From Marmoricola sp. URHB0036 (GTDB lineage Bacteria; Actinomycetota; Actinomycetes; Propionibacteriales; Nocardioidaceae), in assembly GCF_000426045.1 (NCBI RefSeq), contig NZ_AUEP01000003.1:124001-188000 (forward strand): a stretch of 64,000 nucleotides of DNA. Reading direction: 5' to 3'. Each line of letters opens with the position of its first letter. The stretch's first letter is position 1. Positions 57,888-64,000 of this stretch are shown one piece after another. The notes beneath the pieces are model-generated. The model was given only the letters and a program-made list of their open reading frames with translations, was not told the DNA's origin and did not search any database. A program made the translations under genes and the position numbers.

Positions 57888-60050
57888 ATGTTGGACCACC
57901 TGACCACCAGCGCGTTCGACCTGGCCGCGCACCCCGCCAAGGCCGACCCGGAGCTGATCGCTGCCGACGAACAACACTTCGCGGCGATCAAGACCACCCT
58001 CGAGCAGTCGATCGCCGAGCTGAGCGACCGGGTCGATGCCGCACGCCGCGAGGCCGGTGGCACCGGCCAGGAGGCGATGGACCGCGACCTCGAGGTGCAC
58101 CGACTGACCACGCGGCTACGGACCCTCCGGCGCTTCGGCCTCGACCTGTGCCTGGGCCGGATGGTCGGCGAGGACTCCGAGATGGTCCACATCGGGCGGC
58201 TCGGGCTGACCGACAGCGACGGTCGGCGGTTGCTGGTCGACTGGCGTACGCCGGCGGCAGAGCCGTTCTTCGGGGCGACGCACGGACACCCCATGGGCCT
58301 GGCCAGCCGCCGCCGTTACCGCTGGACCCGTGGCCGGATCACCGACTACTGGGACGAGGTGTTCACACCCGAGGGGCTGGAGGGCCACACGGCTCTCGAC
58401 GACCAGTCCGCCTTCATCGCCAGCCTCGGTGACAGCCGGTCGGGGCGGATGCGGGACGTGCTCGGCACCATCCAGGCCGACCAGGACGCGATCATCCGGG
58501 CCGGATCCCGCGGCACCCTCGTGGTCGATGGCGGCCCGGGCACCGGCAAGACGGTGGTAGCGCTGCACCGCGCCGCCTACCTCCTGTACGCCGATCCGCG
58601 ACTGGGTCACCGCAGGGGAGGGGTCCTGTTCGTCGGACCGCACCAGCCCTACCTGGCCTACGTCGCCGACGTCCTGCCCAGCCTGGGAGAAGAGGGTGTC
58701 CAGACCTGCACCCTGCGCCACCTGGTCCCCGAGGGTGACGGGGCCACCATCGAGCCTGACCCGGAGGTCGCGCGACTCAAGTCCTCGGCGGAGATGGTGT
58801 CTGCGATCGAGCCGGCCGTCCGCTTCTACGAGGAGCCACCGACCGAAGGGAGGCTGGTGGAGACCCCCTGGTCCGACATCTGGCTCAGCGCCGACGAGTG
58901 GAAGGAAGCCTTCGAGTCGCCGGACCCCGGGACGCCGCACAACGAGGCGCGCGACCAGGTCTGGGACGCGCTGCTCACGATCCTGACCGACAAGCACGAC
59001 GACGAGGACGTCTCCCCCGAGATGGTCCGTCGGTCGCTCGGGCAGAACCGGGAGCTGGCCACGGCCTTCAGCCGCGCCTGGCCGATGATCGAGCCGACCG
59101 ATCTCGTGGGGGACCTGTGGTCGGTGCCGGCGTACCTGCGCCTGTCCGCTCCCTGGCTCAGCCCCGAGGAGGTGCGCACGCTCCAGCGGGAAGACGCCCA
59201 GGCATGGACGCTGTCGGACCTGCCTCTCCTCGACGCCGCGCGGCAGCGGTTGGGGGACCCCGAGGCATCGCGGCGCAACCGTCGGCAGGCTGCGGCGATC
59301 GCGGCCGACCGTGAGGAGATGGCCCGGGTCGTCGACCACCTGATCGCGACCGACGACTCGGACATGCAGGTGATGTCGATGCTGCGCGGGCAGGACCTCA
59401 GTGACGCGCTGGTCGACGAGGACGCCGTACCGGGCCTCGACCCCGACCTGCTCGCCGGGCCGTTCGCGCACGTCGTGGTGGACGAGGCGCAGGAGCTGAC
59501 CGACGCCGAGTGGCAGATGCTGCTGCTCCGCTGCCCGTCCCGCAGCTTCACCGTCGTCGGCGACCGCGCCCAGGCTCGGCACGGTTTCACCGAGTCGTGG
59601 CGGGAGCGACTGGAGCGCGTCGGGCTCGACCACGTCGAGCTGGCCTCGCTGAGCATCAACTACCGGACGCCGCAGGAGGTGATGGTCGAGGCCGAACCGG
59701 TCATCCGGGCCGTCCTCCCGGACGCCAACGTCCCGACCTCGGTCAGGAGCAGCGGCGTGCCCGTCGTGCACGGCCCCGTCTCGGACCTGGACTCGATCCT
59801 TGGCTCCTGGCTCGCCGGGCACGAGGACGGGATCGGCTGCGTCATCGGCGTCGACCGGGTCGAGAGTCCGGTGGTCGACGGCTCGCCCCGCCTGCGGTCG
59901 CTGACGCCGGAGCTGGCCAAGGGACTCGAGTTCGACCTGGTCGTGCTGGTCGATCCCGAGTCGTTCGGTCCTGGCATCGAGGGGGGTGTCGACCGCTACG
60001 TCGCGATGACGCGGGCGACCGAGCGACTGGTCATCCTGAGCAGCTCCTGA
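57888..60050 (+). CDS. helR: RNA polymerase recycling ATPase HelR (HelD-like)
   Basis: A 720-residue UvrD-like ATPase. The N-terminal part is a coiled coil (about residues 20-80) that can enter the polymerase secondary channel. Then Walker A VVDGGPGTGKTVVALHRAAY, and Walker B HVVVDEAQELTDAEWQM, with SINYRTPQEVM and VAMTRATERLVIL motifs V-VI. HelR dislodges stalled or rifamycin-bound RNA polymerase; in Streptomyces it gives rifamycin tolerance. The RAE upstream supports this identity over a repair helicase. Start at ATG behind CGGAGCAG. Confidence 0.92.
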   Translation: MLDHLTTSAFDLAAHPAKADPELIAADEQHFAAIKTTLEQSIAELSDRVDAARREAGGTGQEAMDRDLEVHRLTTRLRTLRRFGLDLCLGRMVGEDSEMVHIGRLGLTDSDGRRLLVDWRTPAAEPFFGATHGHPMGLASRRRYRWTRGRITDYWDEVFTPEGLEGHTALDDQSAFIASLGDSRSGRMRDVLGTIQADQDAIIRAGSRGTLVVDGGPGTGKTVVALHRAAYLLYADPRLGHRRGGVLFVGPHQPYLAYVADVLPSLGEEGVQTCTLRHLVPEGDGATIEPDPEVARLKSSAEMVSAIEPAVRFYEEPPTEGRLVETPWSDIWLSADEWKEAFESPDPGTPHNEARDQVWDALLTILTDKHDDEDVSPEMVRRSLGQNRELATAFSRAWPMIEPTDLVGDLWSVPAYLRLSAPWLSPEEVRTLQREDAQAWTLSDLPLLDAARQRLGDPEASRRNRRQAAAIAADREEMARVVDHLIATDDSDMQVMSMLRGQDLSDALVDEDAVPGLDPDLLAGPFAHVVVDEAQELTDAEWQMLLLRCPSRSFTVVGDRAQARHGFTESWRERLERVGLDHVELASLSINYRTPQEVMVEAEPVIRAVLPDANVPTSVRSSGVPVVHGPVSDLDSILGSWLAGHEDGIGCVIGVDRVESPVVDGSPRLRSLTPELAKGLEFDLVVLVDPESFGPGIEGGVDRYVAMTRATERLVILSSS

Positions 60051-60168
60051 GCGCTGCGCACCCGACCTTCAGCATCCGGGCCTAGGGTCACCAGCTGCAT
60101 GCCATGATTTGGGCGCCCCGCACTCACATGGTCACAATGGGGGGTCGCCAGGGAGATCGAGGGTCACG

Positions 60169-61350
60169 TTGTCCGAGGAAGAGCCGCGCCACAAAGATCG
60201 CGTTCCTCGGCGACGGCGCGTCACCACCAAGGTCCTGATCGCCCTCGCCGTCGTGCTGCTCATCGTCAGCACTGCCTTCGTGATCGCCTACAAGAAGCTC
60301 GAGGGGAACATCAACGCCATCCCCATCGGGGACGCCCTCGGCAAGGACCGGCCCAAGACCGTGGACGTCGGCGGACCGCAGAACCCGCTGAACATCCTGA
60401 TCATGGGCTCGGACAACCGCGACGGCACCAAGATCGGCGGTGACACCCCCGGCCTCTCCGACACCACGATCCTGTTGCACCTCTCGGCCGACCGGAAGCG
60501 TGCCTACGGCGTGAGCATCCCGCGGGACACGATGGTGGACCGACCGGACTGCAAGTCCAAGGACGGCAAGAAGACGATCCCGGGCGGCCTCATCCAGTTC
60601 AACACGGCGTACGCCGTCGGCGGGCCGTTGTGCACGATCCACACCGTCGAGAAGATCACCGACGTGCGGATCGACCACTTCGTGGTGATCAACTTCGCCG
60701 GCTTCAAGGAGATGGTCAACGCCGTCAACGGCGTCCAGGTGTGCGTGCCCAAGGAGGTCAACGACAACGTCGGGCACATCCACCTGCCGGCCGGGACCTA
60801 CAAGGTCAACGGGAACCAGGCCCTCGACTACGTCCGCGTGCGGCACGACATCGGCGCCGAGACCGGCGACATCGGCCGGATGAAACGGCAGCAGGCGTTC
60901 ATCTCCGCGATGATCAAGAAGGTCGTCTCCAAGGGGACCCTGGCCAACCCGGTGCGGCTCTACAAGTTCCTCGACGCCGCGACCAAGTCGCTGACCACCG
61001 ACACCGGATTCGCCCACCTCAAGGAGCTCGCGTCCCTCGGGTCGTCGCTGAAGAACATCGGGCTCGACAACATCCAGTTCATCACCGTGCCCAACGAGAC
61101 CTACCAGCCCGACCCGAACCGGCTCCAGCTCGCGCCCGGTGCGGCCGACGTGTGGCGCAAGATCCGCTTCGACAAGCCGCTCGGCAGGCTCAGCGAAGGT
61201 GCTGTCTCCCCGGGCAGCACCAAGGCCGACGGCACGCCGAGCAGCTCTCCGTCGCCGAACGGCACACCGTCGTCGAACCCCTCGCAGTCGGCCCAGCAGG
61301 CCGAGGCCAAGCGCAAGCAGGAGGCGGAAGAGGCCGGTCTGTGCGCCTAG
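60169..61350 (+). CDS. LytR-CpsA-Psr (LCP) family glycopolymer ligase
   Basis: A 393-residue protein with TTG start behind GAGGG; a longer frame from a TTG at 60109 has no ribosome site. One membrane helix (about residues 19-40) is followed by the LCP domain: NILIMGSDNRDGTKIGG, GVSIPRDTMVDRPDC (Arg/Asp phosphate site) and NHVVVINFAGFKEM-like strands, LDYVRVRHDIG with conserved Arg. The Ser/Pro/Gln-rich tail is extracellular. It attaches wall teichoic acid-like or arabinogalactan-type polymers to peptidoglycan. Confidence 0.92.
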   Translation: MSEEEPRHKDRVPRRRRVTTKVLIALAVVLLIVSTAFVIAYKKLEGNINAIPIGDALGKDRPKTVDVGGPQNPLNILIMGSDNRDGTKIGGDTPGLSDTTILLHLSADRKRAYGVSIPRDTMVDRPDCKSKDGKKTIPGGLIQFNTAYAVGGPLCTIHTVEKITDVRIDHFVVINFAGFKEMVNAVNGVQVCVPKEVNDNVGHIHLPAGTYKVNGNQALDYVRVRHDIGAETGDIGRMKRQQAFISAMIKKVVSKGTLANPVRLYKFLDAATKSLTTDTGFAHLKELASLGSSLKNIGLDNIQFITVPNETYQPDPNRLQLAPGAADVWRKIRFDKPLGRLSEGAVSPGSTKADGTPSSSPSPNGTPSSNPSQSAQQAEAKRKQEAEEAGLCA

Positions 61351-61508
61351 ATGGCCAAGTCCGAGGTGCGTAGTGAGCGGGGCGTGGCGGGCTCCCCCTC
61401 GGGCTTGGTCATCAAGGGGCCCGTCCAGGTCGCGCTCGTGCAGTCCAGTGCCCCCTCTTGGGCGCGCCCCGGTTGCTGTTATCGGTTCGTTACCGGAGTA
61501 TGTGCGTC

Positions 61509-62432
61509 GTGAGGACAGTCGTGACCGGGGGCACTGGCGTCATCGGCAGGGCCGCTGTCCGGGCCCTGGTGGGCGCCGACCATGACGTCGTGGTCGTGAC
61601 GCGGTCGACCGAGAGCTCTGACGCAGTCACCCGGATGGGCGCCCGACCGGTGGCCGGCAACATCTTCGACGTCGACAGCCTCGAGTCGGCCTACCAGGGG
61701 GCCGAGGCGGTCATCAACCTCGCCGCGAGCGCGCCCGTCGGGCACAGCGCCCTGCTGCCCGGCGCGTGGCGGCGCCACGACCGGTTGCGGACGACGGGCG
61801 TCACCAACGTCGTCGAGGCGGCGCGCCGGGCCGGCGTACGTCGCGTGGTGCAGGAGAGCGTCAGCTTCATGTACGCCGACCAGGGCGACGACTGGATCAC
61901 CGAGCACAGCCCGCTGGAGATCTCCTCGATGACCGAGCCCGCGGCGGTGGGGGAGTCGCACGTCCAGGACTACGCCTGCGACTCCCGGGTCGGGGTGGTG
62001 CTCCGGTTCGGCACGATCGTCGGCGACGACGGTCAGACACGCCACTGGCTGCGCGCCGCGCGCCACGGTCGCGGCATCGGGATCGGCCATCCCTCCGACT
62101 GGGCCCACGTCATCCACACCGACGACCTCGGCGGCGCCGTACTCGCCTCGCTGCACGCCCCGAGCGGGGTCTACAACGTCGGGGCCGAACCGGTGCAACG
62201 CCTCGACCTCGTGCAGGGGTACGCCGACGCGGCCGGTGTCGGGTCGGGCGCCTTCATGGGCTCGCTGGGACGCTGGCTGATCGGGCCGCGACTCGAGCCG
62301 CTCTGCCGCTCGTTGCGCGTGTGCAGCGACCACTTCGCCGCGCAGACCGGCTGGCGCGCCGTACGCCCCAAGTTCGACGCCGGATGGCTCGACGCGGCCC
62401 GCGAGGGTCTCGCGGCGCCGGTCCCTTCGTGA
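61509..62432 (+). CDS. NAD-dependent epimerase/dehydratase family protein
   Basis: A 307-residue SDR-like protein. It has RTVVTGGTGVIGRAAVRALV (NAD motif), VINLAASAPVG, RTTGVTNVVEAARRAGVRRV and VLRFGTIVGDDG. The GTG start at 61509 has GGAG at ten bases; an ATG three codons upstream is too close. The usual YxxxK pair of extended SDRs is not evident (ESHVQDYACDSRV), so it may not have classical epimerase activity. Confidence 0.85.
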   Translation: MRTVVTGGTGVIGRAAVRALVGADHDVVVVTRSTESSDAVTRMGARPVAGNIFDVDSLESAYQGAEAVINLAASAPVGHSALLPGAWRRHDRLRTTGVTNVVEAARRAGVRRVVQESVSFMYADQGDDWITEHSPLEISSMTEPAAVGESHVQDYACDSRVGVVLRFGTIVGDDGQTRHWLRAARHGRGIGIGHPSDWAHVIHTDDLGGAVLASLHAPSGVYNVGAEPVQRLDLVQGYADAAGVGSGAFMGSLGRWLIGPRLEPLCRSLRVCSDHFAAQTGWRAVRPKFDAGWLDAAREGLAAPVPS

Positions 62433-62436
62433 CCCG

Positions 62437-62613
62437 ATGAGCGAGCAGTCACCGACGCCGGAGGAGCGCGAGAAGCGCCGTCGCCGGCTGGCCGAGGTCT
62501 TCGGTGACGTGCTCCCCGAGCAGACCAGCGACGACGCCGAGGTGCCCGAGAGCAGGCCCGACGGCAACGACGAGTGGTTGAAGCGCCAGGTGCCGCCGCA
62601 CCACGGCGGCTAG
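62437..62613 (+). CDS. Small conserved actinobacterial protein ending in VPPHHGG
   Basis: A 58-residue charged protein: MSEQSPTPEEREKRRRRLAE at the start, FGDVLPEQTSDD in the middle and DEWLKRQVPPHHGG at the end. Starts four bases after the epimerase stop and is probably in the same operon. I have the impression of a widely conserved small actinobacterial protein with this C-terminal motif, but have not checked it. No function is known. Confidence 0.8.
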   Translation: MSEQSPTPEEREKRRRRLAEVFGDVLPEQTSDDAEVPESRPDGNDEWLKRQVPPHHGG

Positions 62614-62617
62614 CCCC

Positions 62618-62983
62618 TCAGACGCCGCCACTCCGGGTCGCCAGCAGGTCGCGGATCTCCTCGAGCAGCGCCACGTCGGCCGGCGTGCCGCTGTCCTCGG
62701 CCGGGAAGAACCTCTCCTTGGCGACCGTGTAGGGCTTCACGATCAGGAAGTAGACGACTGCCGCCATGATCACGAACGAGACGATGGCGGTGAGCCACGC
62801 GCCGAACAGGAGCCCTCCCGGTCTCCAGGCGCTGAAGTCCGGCTGGTCGCCGATCTTGCCCACGATGCCCATGATGAGGTCGACGGTCGCGTTCACCACG
62901 GTGACGAACGCCGCGGCCATGATGAACGCGACGGCCAGCTCGACGAGGTTGCCGCGCAGGATGAAGTTCTTGAAGCCAGTCAT
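62618..62983 (-). CDS. mscL: Large-conductance mechanosensitive channel MscL
   Basis: A 121-residue protein of normal MscL length with the N-terminal MTGFKNFILRGNLVELAVAF, the first pore helix VAFIMAAAFVTVVN, and the second helix FVIMAAVVYFLIVKPYTVAK. It opens under membrane tension to release solutes during hypo-osmotic shock. It is convergent with the small protein gene. Confidence 0.96.
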   Translation of the reverse strand: MTGFKNFILRGNLVELAVAFIMAAAFVTVVNATVDLIMGIVGKIGDQPDFSAWRPGGLLFGAWLTAIVSFVIMAAVVYFLIVKPYTVAKERFFPAEDSGTPADVALLEEIRDLLATRSGGV

Positions 62984-63036
62984 GGTGACACTTCCTCTCC
63001 GAGACCCGACCGGTTCGGGTGCCGTTGCCGGTGACG

Positions 63037-63693
63037 CTAGCGACTCCAGACGGGGATGAGAATCGACGTGGCCGCGGTCGCAGCCACCTCGCTCGCCTCT
63101 CCTGCAGGGATCGCGGCCACCACCAACCGACCGGGCGTGCCGCTGCCCAGCGACTCGTGCACCTCGGGGATGGCGATCACGGGAACGTCGTCGACCAGCC
63201 GTGAGGGAGCGCCCCGGCCGTCGGGATCGGTGACGACCAGGCTGATCCGGTCACCGACGCGCAGCAGGTCGACGACGGCAGGGTCGGTGATGCGCAGGGG
63301 CACCGCCGTGCTGCCGGGATAGCCGCGGAGCAACCCCCGAGCCAGCGTGCTCACCCTGGTCAGCGGCTCGCCGCGGGTCATCGGCGCGGCGAGGGTCCGG
63401 CCGAGCACTGCTGCCGGTCGGCGGACGGCGCCGTCGGGCACCGTCTCCGGCGCGAACCGGGACGCGGCGAGATCGTGCGGGCCGAGGACGCTGCCGCCGG
63501 TGAGGTCACGGGAGGCAGTCCAGACGGTGACGGTCTCGGGAGGCGGAGGGGCGGCAGCCTGGAGGCCGACGAGCACGGCGGCCCCGGCACAGAGGGCCGC
63601 GAGCACGCGGCGGTGGAGCAGCACCCGTCGCCGGAGTCGACGGACCAGGCGCAGGGCGCGACCGAGCGGACCGGGTCGAGGCAGCACGTTCAT
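63037..63693 (-). CDS. SAF-domain (CpaB/RcpC-like) membrane protein
   Basis: A 218-residue protein with a basic N terminus, one membrane helix (about residues 29-47) and an SAF domain (TASRDLTGGSVLGPHDLAAS, GRTLAAPMTRGEPLTRVSTL), followed by DPAVVDLLRVGDRISLVVTD. The layout is that of CpaB/RcpC-like Flp pilus assembly proteins; in actinobacteria they often stand alone, as here. A role in pilus or wall assembly is only suggested. Confidence 0.85.
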   Translation of the reverse strand: MNVLPRPGPLGRALRLVRRLRRRVLLHRRVLAALCAGAAVLVGLQAAAPPPPETVTVWTASRDLTGGSVLGPHDLAASRFAPETVPDGAVRRPAAVLGRTLAAPMTRGEPLTRVSTLARGLLRGYPGSTAVPLRITDPAVVDLLRVGDRISLVVTDPDGRGAPSRLVDDVPVIAIPEVHESLGSGTPGRLVVAAIPAGEASEVAATAATSILIPVWSR

Positions 63694-63771
63694 GGCGACC
63701 GAAGGTAGGCCGATCCGGCCGGACGCGCGTCGTCAATCCACAGCCCCGTTCGGGGCGGCCCCGGGTGAAGG

Positions 63772-64000
63772 TCAGGCGGGGGTGGGCGTGGGGCTGGACG
63801 CGCTCGAGGACCCCGAGGACCCGGAGGAGGAGTCGGAGGTCGAGGAGGTGCCCGACGACTCGCTCTTCGCGCCGTCCTTGGACGGGCTCTTCTCGCTGCT
63901 CGCGTGGCCGTTCTTGTGGCCCGACTCGCTGCGGCTGTCGGTGCGGTAGAAGCCGGAGCCCTTGAAGACCACGCCGACCGCGTTGAACACCTTGCGCAGG
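63772..64000 (-). CDS. FmdB-type zinc-ribbon protein, C-terminal part (start beyond window)
   Basis: The minus-strand frame is open at the right edge. It contains LRKVFNAVGVVFKGSGFYRT, the C-terminal half of the FmdB regulatory protein family, followed by an extra Ser/Gly/Lys-rich tail of about 55 residues. The zinc-ribbon N terminus should lie just beyond 64000. The function of the family is unclear. Confidence 0.88.
   Translation of the reverse strand, partial: LRKVFNAVGVVFKGSGFYRTDSRSESGHKNGHASSEKSPSKDGAKSESSGTSSTSDSSSGSSGSSSASSPTPTPA

Overview
The window is high-GC DNA (roughly 70% by eye) from a flagellated actinobacterium. The actinobacterial flagellar gene order, the EfeUOB/IdeR iron genes, an LCP protein, a HelR-type ATPase with a rifamycin-associated element, a DUF2277 gene and an ANTAR gene together suggest Nocardioides or a close relative in Nocardioidaceae. 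This is inferred from gene content, not from a phylogeny.

Positions 1-5150 are flanking genes: a heterodimeric ABC exporter (first half cut by the window edge), a small acidic protein, a 12-codon micro-ORF with an almost perfect anti-16S ribosome site, a MarR regulator and a hotdog-fold thioesterase-like protein. Positions 5157-33193 are one continuous flagellar locus. On the minus strand it reads fliA; fliC; fliD-fliS-(fliT-like); flgB-flgC-fliE-fliF-fliG-fliH-fliI-fliJ-(NlpC/P60 plus SLT hydrolase)-fliK-flgD-flgE; flbD-motA-motB-fliL-fliM-fliN-fliO-fliP-fliQ-fliR-flhB-flhA and a small membrane protein. On the plus strand it reads flgN-flgK-flgL-fliW-csrA. It is followed by a LuxR-type regulator whose receiver domain lacks the phosphoacceptor Asp.

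Regulation can be read in the sequence. Four flagellar transcripts start behind the same bipartite element, CTCAG(G/C) then GCCGA(T/A)G(A/G) with exactly 16 bases between the CTCA and GCCG blocks (flbD-motA, flgB, fliC and flgN operons). This is the expected shape of a FliA/WhiG-class promoter. The predicted fliC mRNA begins with a hairpin carrying AAGGAC in its loop, and its Shine-Dalgarno sequence also carries GGA. These are two good CsrA targets, and fliW and csrA lie in the locus, so a FliW-CsrA-flagellin circuit is likely. A boundary of about 390 bases between the flgB and flbD operons holds a terminator, two head-to-head arrays of 32-base repeats and the flbD promoter.

Positions 34000-64000 are ordinary chromosomal genes: IdeR, sirtuin, DUF2277, ANTAR protein, beta-propeller lipoprotein-like protein, a saccharopine-dehydrogenase-like reductase, the EfeUOB iron importer behind tandem IdeR-like boxes, DUF1345, an aldo/keto reductase, a membrane-bound molybdopterin oxidoreductase, an MMPL transporter, DUF2235, a methyltransferase, an NlpC/P60 hydrolase, an MddA/NnrU-like methyltransferase, a hydrolase-LuxR fusion, a response regulator, a DHA2 exporter, a flavoprotein, tRNA-Arg(CCU), HelR, an LCP ligase, an epimerase, MscL, an SAF-domain protein and the end of an FmdB-type gene. 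Three copies of a palindromic intergenic repeat of about 86 bases lie in this half; one of them shows a compensated base-pair change.
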